DNA of 64,000 bases from the NCBI GenBank assembly GCA_001599755.1, contig BCHX01000004.1, positions 2,232,001 to 2,296,000 on the forward strand, in the 5' to 3' direction. Made by a program: the position numbers and the translations under genes. The stretch is from Gliomastix tumulicola (taxonomy: Eukaryota > Ascomycota > Sordariomycetes > Hypocreales > Bionectriaceae). The notes beneath the pieces were generated by a model. That model was given only the letters and a program-made list of their open reading frames with translations, was not told where the DNA came from and did no database searches. Every line of letters starts with the position of its first letter. Position 1 is the stretch's first letter. Positions 34,413-44,702 of this stretch are shown piece by piece.

Positions 34413-35750
34413 TTAGATGGGCAGCTTCTCGTGCGCCCAGGGCGTCTTCCCCTCGCCGTCACCGTAGCCTGTCGTCGGCTGGTAGTCACCCCTGATCTTG
34501 TACTTGTAGATGGTCAACCCCTCCAGGCCCACGGGTCCTCTCGAGTGAATCTTGTTGGTGCTGATGCCGACCTCTGTCCCGAAGCCGTAGCGCATGCCGT
34601 CGGCCAGGCGGCTGGAGGCGTTCCAGTACACACCCGCGGCGTCGATCTCGTTCATGAAGCGCTCGGCCTGGTCCTTATCCGCGGTGAAGATGACGTCTGT
34701 GTGGTGCGAGCCGTGGGTGTTGATGTGCGAGATGGCCTCGTCGAGGGACGGGACCGTCTTGACGGAGAGGGTCAGGGAGAGGTGCTCGGTATCATAGTCC
34801 TCGGGGACGGCGTCCTGCACATCGGGCAGCGAGAGCGAGGCGAGGGCGGCCTTGGACGCAGGGTCGCAGCGCAGCGACACGCCCTTCTCGGACAGCGCAG
34901 CCGCAACACCGGGGAAGACGGTAGCCAGCGCCGTGTCCTGCACAAGCAGCGTCTCGAGGCTGTTGCACGCCGCGGGGTAGCTCGTCTTGGCGTCCACAAT
35001 CGCGACCTTGGCCTTGTCCGCGTCCGCGCTCGCCGTCAGGTACGCGCTGCACAGCCCATCCGCGTGTCCGAGCACGGGGATCTTGGTGTTGGACTTGACG
35101 TGCCGCACGAGCTCGTTGCCGCCGCGCGGGATGACGAGGTCGATGTGGGCCTCCTGGTCGAGCAGGGCCGAGACGGCGTCGCGCGTGGTGACGAGCTGGA
35201 CGGCCTCGTTGGGGACATCCGTGGCCTCGAGCGCGGACGAGATGACGCGCGAGATGGCGACGAAGGACTCGGTGGACTCCTTCCCGCCCTTGAGGATGGC
35301 GGCGTTGCCCGACTTGATGGCGAGGCTGGCAATGTTGGCGATGACCTCCGGACGGGCCTCGAAGATGATGAGCAGCACGCCAATCGGGCACGTCACACGC
35401 TCCATCGTCAGGTCCTCCGCGAGCTTCGACCGCATCTGCACCTGGCCCAGCGGATCCTCCAGGTCCCTGACGTCCAGTATCCCCTTGAGCATGTCCTCCC
35501 ACTTCCCCGTCCGGCCGAGGTCGAGCCGCGACACGAGCGCCTGGCTGAGCGAGCCGTCGGCGGCGGCCTGGCGCGCGAGCTCGAGGTCGCGGGCGTTCGC
35601 CGCTAGGATGTCGTCCCGCGCGGCGGCGAGCGCATCGTGGATGGTGTCGAGGGCTGCGTTTCGCGCCGCGACGGGGAGGGTGGCCAGGGCGAAGGAGGAC
35701 TTCTTGGCGGCGATGGCGGCGGCCTCGGGGGAGGCGTTTGTGAGGGACAT
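34413..35750 (-). CDS. PRO2: Gamma-glutamyl phosphate reductase (glutamate-5-semialdehyde dehydrogenase)
   Basis: A single exon of 445 codons, close to yeast Pro2 in length. The enzyme reduces gamma-glutamyl phosphate to glutamate-5-semialdehyde with NADPH, the second step of proline synthesis in the cytosol. It belongs to the aldehyde dehydrogenase superfamily. The catalytic cysteine is Cys262 in SYPAACNSLETLL. Other family landmarks are CPIGVLLIIFEARPEV, DLVIPRGGNELV and the C-terminal FGTEVGISTNKIHSRGPVGL. The start is the first ATG (MSLTNASPEAAAIA); the frame continues 20 codons upstream without an ATG. Its stop is about 300 bp from the RFA1 stop, and the genes are convergent. Confidence 0.96.
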   Translation of the reverse strand: MSLTNASPEAAAIAAKKSSFALATLPVAARNAALDTIHDALAAARDDILAANARDLELARQAAADGSLSQALVSRLDLGRTGKWEDMLKGILDVRDLEDPLGQVQMRSKLAEDLTMERVTCPIGVLLIIFEARPEVIANIASLAIKSGNAAILKGGKESTESFVAISRVISSALEATDVPNEAVQLVTTRDAVSALLDQEAHIDLVIPRGGNELVRHVKSNTKIPVLGHADGLCSAYLTASADADKAKVAIVDAKTSYPAACNSLETLLVQDTALATVFPGVAAALSEKGVSLRCDPASKAALASLSLPDVQDAVPEDYDTEHLSLTLSVKTVPSLDEAISHINTHGSHHTDVIFTADKDQAERFMNEIDAAGVYWNASSRLADGMRYGFGTEVGISTNKIHSRGPVGLEGLTIYKYKIRGDYQPTTGYGDGEGKTPWAHEKLPI

Positions 35751-36954
35751 GATGGGTGAGTGAGTTGATCCCCAAAAAAATCTCAAAATCGAACTGCTGG
35801 GAATTGGCAAAACGAAGGACAGGGAATGAGGAGGGACGAAGAATTCGGCTGTGACGTGACACCAACTTTTGGTTGCAACTTGGCGATGGTGGGGTTGATG
35901 ATGTAGGTTTTGCCCCGCGATGGAGCCAGAGCCGGAGCCGGAGCCGGAAAAGTCAGGGGTTGGGATGGGATTTTATTTACTCCTTCCTACATCCGGGGAC
36001 AGAGAGACAAGATATAAGAAAGAAAAGTCTCATTATTGGCTGTTCGAATACAGTTGATGTGATTGTAATTAACTCGTAGCCTCTCGGCCGACGATGGAAC
36101 AAGAACGGGTGGCACAGGAAGTGTCTCGGGAAGTGATGCAGGAAGGGAATTTTGCCTGTAAGTGACAGCCAGTCACAGACCAGATGGAGCCTGGATCGAA
36201 CATCCCTTTTTGTATCAAGAATCCAAGCCATTCCGGACGGCACGACCACCCAGTCTCAAGACCTATATTGTGTCATTGGGTCAGACCAATACACACGGGT
36301 TGCCTAATCTGCTAGAGTATATCCTGTAACTATGTTCTCTGGGCCATCCATTCCATTCATAGAAACTAAGGCTTTCTTGCATATGATGTGTCAGGGCCAT
36401 ATTGGCCTACTTAAGCAATCTGCCCAACAGTTTTAACAACCCGAAGTAACACAGGAGATATGATAAAGGGAAGTGAGAGAGGCACTGTGCGTCCGTCAAT
36501 TCTAAAGTGCCTGTAAGGCTGGCTGGTCGTTGCGAGCGGCTGGTCCAAGTTCTGAGAAGACCAGTACAATTGGTCAAAGGCCGAAGAATAGCTGAACAGA
36601 GACTTGAACCTTCTTCCTGACTAAGGTTCATGCTGGGGAGAACTACCCCTAGGACGGTGTGTGCACATTGGGTTGATAGCGAAGTGGCATTCTATGCAAA
36701 TGAGAGCAAGACCCTCCCTAGCCACATTGATTAGTATTTCCATGCGTGAGAATCGCAACGCTAAAACCAAAACCAGAATGTCGCCTCGATCCTCTGCAGA
36801 ATTCCTTTTCATTTAATTGCTCAGCTACTTTGGGCTCGAGCAATAATACGACGAGGCCGTCCAGCGGTTATCTTAGTGGGGTTCTAACCTCGGCGCCGCC
36901 AAGTGCGCGATATAAGCAGCATTAAGAGGTTCGGAACATATCAACAAGCCACAT
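35751..36954. other. Intergenic upstream of PRO2 and of the tRNA
   Basis: The first about 200 bp is the PRO2 promoter side, with a GA-rich GGAGCC repeat near 35930-35945. From about 36250 the sequence becomes more AT-rich and contains short broken frames, with no recognisable protein. TATAAG at 36911, 44 bp upstream of the tRNA, could help position Pol III. Confidence 0.4.
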
Positions 36955-37039
36955 TCCCCTGTGGCCCAGCTGGCTAAGGCGTCCGACTGTTAGGCAATCC
37001 GCAATCGGGAGATCGACAGTTCGATCCTGTCCGGGGGAG
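36955..37039 (+). tRNA. tRNA-Asn (anticodon GTT) with an 11-nt intron
   Basis: The acceptor stem TCCCCTG (36955-36961) pairs with CGGGGGA (37032-37038), with one G-T pair. The D arm is GCC...GGC. The anticodon stem TCCGA pairs with TCGGG around the loop CT-GTT-A-A. The T arm is GACAG-TTCGATC-CTGTC. The anticodon is at 36989-36991. Eleven extra bases, 36993-37003, sit between loop positions 37 and 38, the canonical site for eukaryotic tRNA introns; without them the loop closes normally. The sequence matches the fungal tRNA-Asn pattern (TGGCCCAG.TGG.TAAGGCGT). It decodes AAC and AAU. Confidence 0.93.
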
Positions 37040-37046
37040 TGCTTCG

Positions 37047-37052
37047 TTTTTT
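37047..37052 (+). terminator. Pol III terminator of tRNA-Asn
   Basis: T6 run eight bases downstream of the tRNA end. Confidence 0.8.
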
Positions 37053-37722
37053 GCATCTCATGCATATATAACTGTCTCTTTTTGCTGCTCGACTGTCCTA
37101 TACCTACTTATTCTCGCACCATATTTTTGCCCGCTCACGCAACCGGTCGGTCGCCAAACAAAAGAACCTCCCCGTATCAATCCATACACGGAACCGGCAT
37201 CGCAGTGCCGAGAGGTCGACGCCGTTGTCGGGGAATGAGTTCCAGGAGGCCATTTATCCGCCACCCGCTCGCTGCTGTTCTCTCTCTCCACACCTATCTT
37301 CGAGCCTGCCCCAGGGCTAGTTTCCGCATCATTCCCTGTTCCCCCTTTCGCCGAGGCTGTTGGATCTTGTGCTATCGGTCTGATATGATGCTGAAATTCT
37401 ACCAGGCCGCAGCGGTGCCCGAGAGTCGGATCCATGACTCCCCCCCGGATCGGCCGTACTATGTAGCTGCCCCTTCCGGGCCCCCTCCTCCCCAGATTAA
37501 GGATCCTGTTTTTCTTCTTCTTCTCTTTTTTAAATCATGGATCTTTGATTCTATTCAGACGAGGCCATCGTCTGCTAATTTCTCCATTGTCATTCGCTAG
37601 AGCGTCGTCGATGTATAAGTGATGCTTCTGGATCTCACCAGCATACTGCCTCCGTTTCTGTGACACTCTTTCTTGACCCCGGCGCGGCCTGTAATACATA
37701 GAATTCCAACCTCGGCTGAGTA
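37053..37722. other. Intergenic, MFS transporter promoter
   Basis: This 670 bp lies between the tRNA terminator and the transporter start. It is pyrimidine-rich at about 37260-37340 and 37510-37530. No gene is visible. Confidence 0.45.
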
Positions 37723-39643
37723 ATGGCCTTGTCCGACCCCAACTCGAGCTCGGATGTCGACCCGGAGAAGGGCCATGTGAGGCGCAACTCGGACATAGAG
37801 CGTCCCGCCTCGCACCACACGGACGAGACGGGACATCGTTCCGACGAGGATGACGAGTACGATGAGTCGAAGGAGGACAGGCTGGAGAAGAGACAAGGCG
37901 AGACAGGCTCGTCTCGGTCGTCGCTGCACGACAACGCCATCGTCCCGGCGGCCACGGTCGGTGAGCCCTCCGGCGAGGGCATCTACGCCTGCGAGCCCAA
38001 CTGCTCGCCCTGCCGGACGCGTTCTCGGGCCTCGTCTGTCCGCTCCCGGCCGCTGACGATCGTGCCGAGGACAAAGCGGCGTGGCTTGCTGGCCAAGTTC
38101 GCCATCGTGCCCGAGGTCGAGCGGCCGTACGACTACAAGAACTCGACCAAGTGGACGATCACGGCTGCCATCTCGCTGGCCACCGCAGCGGCTCCGATGG
38201 GCTCGTCCATCTTCTACCGTGAGTGCACTCTCTCTCTCTCTCTCTCCCTTTTCTCTTCTCTGTCCAGTAATACAGGGGCTAAAACCCTGGCAGCCGCCCT
38301 CCCCAAGCTCTCCGCGGAGCTCAACACGACGCAGACCATCGCCAACATGTCCGTGGCGCTCTACATGCTCAGCATGTCCATCTTCCCCCTCTGGTGGTCC
38401 TCCTTCTCCGAGACGCTCGGCCGCCGCACCATCTACCTCGTCTCCTTCGGCCTCTTCGTCGTCTTCTCCGTGCTCTGCGCCGTCAGCCGCAGCATGGCCA
38501 TGCTCGTCGTCTTCCGCATGTGCGCCGGCGGCGCCTCGGCGAGCGTCCAGGCCGTCGGCGCGGGCACCATCGCCGACATCTGGGAGTCGTTTGAGCGCGG
38601 GCGCGCCATGAGCCTGTTCTACCTGGGCCCCCTGCTGGGCCCTCTGCTGGCGCCCATCTTTGGCGGGATCCTCGCGCAGGAGCTCGGGTGGCAGGCGACG
38701 CAGTGGTTCCTCGCCATCTACGGCTTCTGCTGCTTCGTCCTGCTCGTCTTGTTACTGCCCGAGACGCTGGCGCAGAGGCGGAGCGTGACTGAGGAGCCAG
38801 CTGCTTCCCAGGAACTCCGCCGCATGACAACCACCGAGTCCGCGAAGGTACACACCAGGAAGCTCGCCGCGGGCCTCAAGCGCTTCCTCGTCGACCCCCT
38901 CAGCGTGCTCCTCTTCCTGCGCTTCCCCGCCGTCGCCATCACGGTCCTCGTCGCGGCCATCGCCTTCGGCGCCCTCTTCGTCGCCAACATCGCCATCCAG
39001 CGGGGGTTCTCCCACGAGCCCTACGGCTACGGCCAGCTCGTCGTCGGCCTGCTGTACATCCCGCCCGGGCTCGGCTACATCGTCACGAGCTTCGTCGGCG
39101 GCAAATGGATCGACAACATCATGGCAAGAGAGGCGCGCAAGGCGGGGAGGTACGACGCCGAGGGGAAGCTGATCCTGCTGCCCGAGGACCGCATGCGCGA
39201 GAACGCGTGGATCGCCAACTCGGTGTATCCGCTGTCGCTGCTCGTGTTCGGGTGGACGATCCGGTACGGGGTTCACTGGATGGTGCCGTCGGTTGTGCTG
39301 TTTACGTTTGGCGTGTCGTCGATGCTTGTGTTTGTGAGTCTTCTATCCTCCTTTTTCTTAGTGCGTGTCTGACTTGTTATAGGCTCTTGCTACGACGATG
39401 CTCACCGAGTTCGTCCGCAAGAAGAGCTCGGCAGGCGTGGCGGTCAATAACTTCGTGCGCAATATCCTGAGCTCTGTCGGGACGGTCGTTGCCCAGCCGT
39501 GGCTGGATGCCATTGATGCCGGCTGGGTCTTCACCAGTATATGTCTCTTCTGTCTCACGTTTGGCTTCCTCGGGCTCTTCTTGCTGCGGAGGAACGCGCC
39601 GAAGTGGCGGAAGGCCATGGACGTGGAGATGGAGAAGCTGTAA
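37723..39643 (+). CDS. MFS transporter, DHA1 drug:H+ antiporter type
   Basis: Three exons (37723-38218, 38276-39333, 39383-39643) encode 604 residues; introns are 57 bp and 49 bp. A hydrophilic, acidic and Ser-rich N terminus of about 145 residues precedes about 12 membrane segments. Landmarks are WWSSFSETLGRRTIYLVSFG (loop 2-3 motif A), RMCAGGASASVQAVGAGTIA (segment 4), and FYLGPLLGPLLAPIFGG, the antiporter motif C of segment 5. A basic central loop lies between segments 6 and 7. It resembles fungal Qdr/Dtr/Aqr-type plasma-membrane exporters; the substrate cannot be read from sequence. The first intron is stop-free and a multiple of three, so its removal is inferred from splice sites and from the continuity IFYRAKTLAAALPKLS. 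The gene is convergent with the dehydratase gene, 123 bp between stops. Confidence 0.9.
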
Positions 39644-39766
39644 TAGCTGGTTCTTTGTACACACAAACGCACACACATGTATACATGCTGCAAGTAGATA
39701 CAGAGATAGTCATAATACATGTCTTCTGTTTAGACTCTGATCTATATAGCCACTTCCGTGAAGAGA

Positions 39767-40963
39767 TCAGGAGAACAGCGCCCCGATCCTGTCCACGCCG
39801 ACATTCCCCCCGCTGAACACGATGCCCAGATCCCAGCCCTCCTCGCCGCCCTCCCGCTCGACCAGACCCCGGAAGTCCTCGTCGAAGAGCGCGACCGCGA
39901 GCCCGACGCACCCGCTGGGCTCGACGACCATCTTGAAGCGCTCGAGCACGAGCCGCATCGCCTCCTTGATCTGCTCCTCGGTGACGCTGTAGAAGCCGGC
40001 CACGAGCCGCCGCTCGTAGATGACCTTCCAGGGGTGCTCGCCGACGGGCGTGCGCAGGCCGTCGGCGATAGTCAGGGATGACACCTGCTTGACGCGCTCG
40101 CCGCTCTCGTAGCCGCGGCGGCCGTCGTCGGCGCCCTGGAACGAGGGCTCGGCGCCGAAGACGCGGATGCCCGTGCCCTCGCAGCTGAGCGCCACGCCCG
40201 AGAGCATCCCGCCGCCGCCGCAGGGCGTGATGATGGCGTCCAGCCCTTTCCCCTTCCCCTTCCCCTCTTCTTCTCCTTCTTCTCGCTTGGGTAGAAGAAG
40301 AAGCGTGCTCGCCGCCCGGAAACTGTGCGCGCCCTCGTCCGCGATCAGCGCCCGCACCTGCTCCTGCATCTCCAGCCCCATGGTCCCCTGCCCGAGCATG
40401 ATGTCCGGGTGGTCGTACGGCGGCACGAGCCGGGCGCCCGTGTGCGCAATCACTTTCGCGGCCACCGCCTCCCGCTCCACGCTCGTGCTCCCGCTGAAGA
40501 CGACGTTGGCCCCGTAGCCCCTCGTCGCGGCGATCTTCTGCGGCACCGAGATCTCCGGCATCACGATGTGCGCCTTGATCCCGCTCTCCCGCGCCGCCAG
40601 CGCCAGCGCCTGCGCGTGGTTCCCCGAGCTGTGCGTCACGACGCCCTTCTCTTTGCCTCCCGCCTCGACCCAGCCCGGCTCGGCCTTGAGGCGCTCCACG
40701 GCGTGGAAGGCGCCGCGGGCCTTGAACGCGCCGATGCGCTGGAGGTTCTCGCACTTGAACCAGAGCCGGATCTGGGGCTTGGAGGGTGTGCGGCCCTCCC
40801 ACCTGGTGCCCGCGAGGTCCGCCTCGGAGCGCGGCGTCGAGGCGAGCGTGCTGAGGGTGCGGTTCGCGAGCACGGGCGTGTGGTGGATGAGCGGCTTGAT
40901 GAGGGCGTGGGCTTGGATGACCGAGTCCCGCGTGAGGGGGAGAGTGGTTGAGAGGTCAGCCAT
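39767..40963 (-). CDS. PLP-dependent serine/threonine dehydratase-like enzyme (possible serine racemase)
   Basis: A single exon of 398 codons. It has the fold-type II PLP core. Lys81 in RIGAFKARGAF should form the Schiff base, SSGNHAQALALAA binds the substrate carboxylate, and ITPCGGGGMLSG is the tetraglycine phosphate-binding loop. It has no C-terminal ACT domain, so it is not the feedback-regulated biosynthetic threonine deaminase Ilv1. Catabolic serine/threonine dehydratase, serine racemase or 3-hydroxyaspartate dehydratase are the alternatives. Residues about 220-240 carry a Lys/Glu/Gly-rich low-complexity insertion. The protein has no evident targeting signal. It lies 0.7 kb downstream of ILV5 in the same orientation. 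Confidence 0.9.
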   Translation of the reverse strand: MADLSTTLPLTRDSVIQAHALIKPLIHHTPVLANRTLSTLASTPRSEADLAGTRWEGRTPSKPQIRLWFKCENLQRIGAFKARGAFHAVERLKAEPGWVEAGGKEKGVVTHSSGNHAQALALAARESGIKAHIVMPEISVPQKIAATRGYGANVVFSGSTSVEREAVAAKVIAHTGARLVPPYDHPDIMLGQGTMGLEMQEQVRALIADEGAHSFRAASTLLLLPKREEGEEEGKGKGKGLDAIITPCGGGGMLSGVALSCEGTGIRVFGAEPSFQGADDGRRGYESGERVKQVSSLTIADGLRTPVGEHPWKVIYERRLVAGFYSVTEEQIKEAMRLVLERFKMVVEPSGCVGLAVALFDEDFRGLVEREGGEEGWDLGIVFSGGNVGVDRIGALFS

Positions 40964-41672
40964 GATGAAGATTTTTCCAGGTCCGTAGGATGAGAAGGGA
41001 CTGTTCTATATCTTGAGTGGTCACGAGTGAAGGTGAGTGAGTGTGTCTATGAGAGGCAGAGATGGGAGCCAGCAAGAGAGACGAAACATACCACGATGTG
41101 GGTGATCTCCATCCACTACCGGCACAAGATAGAGGGGGGGCTTAATATGTCTATAGACCTATATCACCCGTATATTCGTATTAATAGCACCAGCTGCTCA
41201 AAATAGTTCCTTTTACTCATCCCCTGATATTTAGCAGACCGCGCCCTAGTTCGACGTGAGTCGTCCTGCCTGTTGAGGCAATTAGCTTAGACCCGCTCGG
41301 CTGCGAGGATCGGAGGAAAAATCCCCCATGGCAGTCACAAGCTTATTATGCTGCAAGTTTGTCGTCAGTATTATATCGGGGGACCGAGATTCGAGAGTCC
41401 GAGTCCTGTATCTCTGGGTATTTGTAGTACACGTCGAGCTAATACGTAAAGGTAGGCTAACAGGTACATGTATGCGTGTGTCGTCAATCAGTCAAACTTT
41501 TCATTCTCTCTTGATAAGCAGAAATTCCCGACTCCCTATATAAATGGCAGACAAAACACACAAACGCAAACGATCCGAGCTGGCGTTGTAAAAGAGACAA
41601 TCGAGGAGCCCGTCCGATGCTACCCACTAGCGTAGACACGGCTCCCGTGACCTGATCCTGACAGCCGATCGC
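40964..41672. other. Intergenic between dehydratase-like gene and ILV5
   Basis: Upstream flank of the dehydratase gene and 3' flank of ILV5. Parts are AT-rich (41140-41230). No ORF or RNA gene is supported. Confidence 0.45.
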
Positions 41673-43283
41673 TTATTTCTGGTTCTCGGGACGGAGAGAT
41701 CTGTTGCGAGGTTTAACTGTTAGTAACCCGATCATTTCGTAGTTTATTTTTTGTTTCACAGAATCACTTACCGGACAGCCTTGCCGGCCCTCCAGATCTC
41801 GAGGCCACGGATCTCCTCCATCTCGGCCTCGAACTTCTCACGGTAGTCCTTCTGGCCGTTGTAGTCCAGAGAGCGCTGGGTCTCAGTGCCGTTCTTGACC
41901 GAGGCGTACAGGTCGTTGAAGACGGGCTTCAGGGCGTCCTTGAACTTGGGGGTCCAGTCAATGGCACCGCGGCGGGCGGTGGTCGAGCAGGCCTCGAACA
42001 TCCAGTCCATGCCGTTGGCACCGATGAGGGGGTACAGGGACTGCGTGGCCTCCTCGACGGTCTCGTTGAAGGCCTCGGAGGGGCTGTGGCCCTGCTCACG
42101 GAGAACCTCGTACTGGGCGAGGAACATGCCGTGGATACCGCCCATCAGGCAGCCACGCTCACCGTAGAGGTCGGAGTAGACCTCCTTCTCGAAAGTCGTC
42201 TCGTAGAGGTAGCCGGAGCCAATGGCAACACCAAGGGCGATGGCCTTCTCCTTGGCCTGGCCAGTCACGTCCTGGAAGACGGCGAAGGAGGAGTTGATGC
42301 CACGGCCCTCACGGAAGAGGGTGCGGACAGTGCGGCCGGAGCCCTTGGGGGCGCAGAGGATGACATCGATATCCGTGGGGACATCGACCTTGGTGACGTC
42401 CTTGAAGACGGGCGAGAAGCCGTGGGAGAAGTAGAGGGTCTGGGGGGGGGGGGCCCGAAAATTAGCTACGGATGCTCTCCCACTCATGAACGGCGCTCAA
42501 AAACGTACCTTGCCCTTGACGAGCTGGGGCTTGATGGCGGGCCAGGTCTCGGACTGGGCGGCATCGGAGAGCAGGTTCATGACGATGGTACCGCGGGAGA
42601 TGGCCTCATCGACATCGAAGAGGTTCTTTCCGGCAACCCAGCCGTCCTGCTCGGCGTCCTTCCAGGACTTGCCGTTCTTTCGGACACCGATGATGACATT
42701 GAGGCCGTTGTCGCGGAGGTTGAGACCCTGGCCGTGACCCTGGGAGCCGTAGCCGATGAGGGCCAGAGTGTCGTTCTTGAAGTACTCCTGCAACCGATTG
42801 TCAGTCCCGTGCTATCCTGCCTAGTTGGAAATTGGCATCTGTGTGACTCACCAAGAGCTTCTCCTGAGGCCAGTCGGCACGCTCTGCAAGTTGGGGGAAC
42901 CCCAGTCAGCCAATTGCTCGCGAAATGGTGGATCTGACCGCACACAATACAGCGAAATCGCAATTGCGTCTTCCGTCCAGAATCTAGCAGTGATTCCGGG
43001 ACAAAACACACATCGGCGACTCGCGCGTTTCGGGGCCGCCCAATTGGGTCACCAGCAAGCAGCGAAAACACTTACCGAAGACGTCCTCCTTGACACCGGC
43101 AAAGTCAATGGTCTTGACACCACGGACCTGCTGCTGCGAGGGAGCAGCGGTGGCAGGGCGGGCAGTCAGACCAGCACGCACAGCGTTGGCAGCGGCGACG
43201 AAGGTGCGCTGCTGGACGCGGGGAGCGGCCAATTGACGGGCCATTGGCGACCGCAGGGTCTTGGAGAAGGTTCGCGAGGCCAT
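41673..43283 (-). CDS. ILV5: Ketol-acid reductoisomerase, mitochondrial
   Basis: Five exons (43283-43076, 42883-42852, 42787-42509, 42439-41772, 41700-41673) encode 404 residues; introns are 192, 64, 69 and 71 bp. The last intron has a textbook TACTAAC branch site, and the final exon supplies only SLRPENQK. The first about 57 residues are Arg/Ala/Ser-rich with no acidic residues, a matrix presequence. The NADPH site is ALIGYGSQGHGQGLNLRDNG; the Mg-binding knotted domain includes KGSGRTVRTLFREGRG and SDLYGERGCLMGG. The enzyme converts acetolactate and acetohydroxybutyrate to dihydroxy acids in valine, leucine and isoleucine synthesis. The acceptor of intron 3 directly follows a C12 run on the coding strand. 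Confidence 0.97.
42440..42453. repeat. G12 (C12 in sense) run at a splice acceptor
   Basis: Twelve G on the plus strand at 42442-42453, read as C12-AG in the ILV5 sense, forming the whole tract before the acceptor. Confidence 0.85.
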
Positions 43284-44702
43284 CTTGTGCGTGTGTGGGA
43301 GGTGGGAGGAGGGTTTGTGGGAGGAGGAGGAGTGAAGCGTGGTGGGATGATGACTGGGGAAGAAGAAGAAGAACTTGGAGGAGAGGAAGGAGGGAGGAAA
43401 AAAATCAGATCCTTGACACCCGAGGGAAAGAATCAAGGGACCTCTGAATCAGTGGGAGGGAATAAGTTTGACACTGGGCTTGTTAGTCTTGCCGGTGCCG
43501 GGACCCAGATTTTTTGCGAGCTTGAGGCCCAGAAGCTGCACCAGCGGTCAGGCTCCGGTAAGCGGAGGTGGTTTTTCAGTGGCCGTCCACGGGGTGGAGG
43601 TACATGCATCTGCTATGCGCACAGGGCACGCCGCCAGGTACCACATGGTTGGGAGGGGCTAAATTCCGAGGCCAGGAGCCATCATCCATGGCATCAGCTC
43701 CAATGTATTCGCCCGACAACGCCCCACGCTTCGACACCGACATTGACGGCCTGCATGCATGCGTCCTCCGTCACCATTGGATGAGGTTAGCATTTCATGT
43801 AATAAATTGCCCAGCGTGCATCCCGGCCGCTGCCCCAAACTCTCGAGCGGCGCCATTCCCGCACCGTTGGCCAAAGGAAAAGACGCAATCGTCGACGGTT
43901 GCCGTCCGGGGTCGGAAACTTCCACCAAGGGCTCCCCATCTTGTTCGCTGACTCCAAGTCTCCAAACTGACTCTAACTGGATTGGACCGGCTGTCCTCCC
44001 ACAAAACTGAATCCCAGCGCTGCTGATTGGGCGCCTCCTGGGATCGAGGAGCAAACTAAGATCCTCCGCGCTAGACTCAGCTCCCAGATGCTTATGTATG
44101 ACCTGTTTGTGCACGAAAAGAACGCCATTTGTGCTCGATCCGACGTCAATGCAGAGTGCCATTCTTCTTCGCTTCGTTTGACTACTTAGTGGAAAGACAC
44201 CTACAAGTGTTCAAGGGTGGTCAACTGGAACTGCAAGCCATCTTCACGACGGGAGAAAGGCCAATGCCTTATTAAGTCACGGCCCTCCTGGCAGCATATT
44301 GTCTAGGCTACGCACGTCTCGGATGAAGTCATCAGTCCTACAATCTACTAGGCGGCGACTCACCGCCCGTCGTCGTGAGAGCAACAAGTAAGGGACAGAG
44401 ACATGAGACGCCCAAGAAATCTTTGCGCCCACCCATTTTGTTCCCGTCTATGCTATATCATGATGAACTTTGTAGTGAAAATCGTTGAATACCGTCCTCC
44501 CGCCACGAATCTATGCGAAAAGACGTTCCGTCTCATTCTCCCCCTCCTCGCTTTCCTGATAGTTGTTCCTCCACCTCATCAACCCAAGCAGTTCACGCCC
44601 CCCGAAGACATCAAGAGAGATGGGAAAGAAAAAGACGAAGAAAAACACGCTCGGAGGTATTTGCCCATACAGGGGTTATCGAAAATAAGGCAGCCGCCAT
44701 TT
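43284..44702. promoter_or_regulatory. ILV5 promoter and UBC12 3' flank
   Basis: In the ILV5 sense, about 43290-43410 is strongly CT-rich, typical of a highly expressed fungal housekeeping promoter and leader. Two TGACTC hexamers, 43949-43954 and 43968-43973, resemble half-matches to the Gcn4/CPC1 site, but they lie about 670 bp upstream and lack the full TGACTCA. No other gene is supported. Confidence 0.4.

Noticed and set aside
34431..35606. 391-codon frame antisense to PRO2
   Set aside because: Antisense shadow of a strongly biased GC-rich coding region; no domain.
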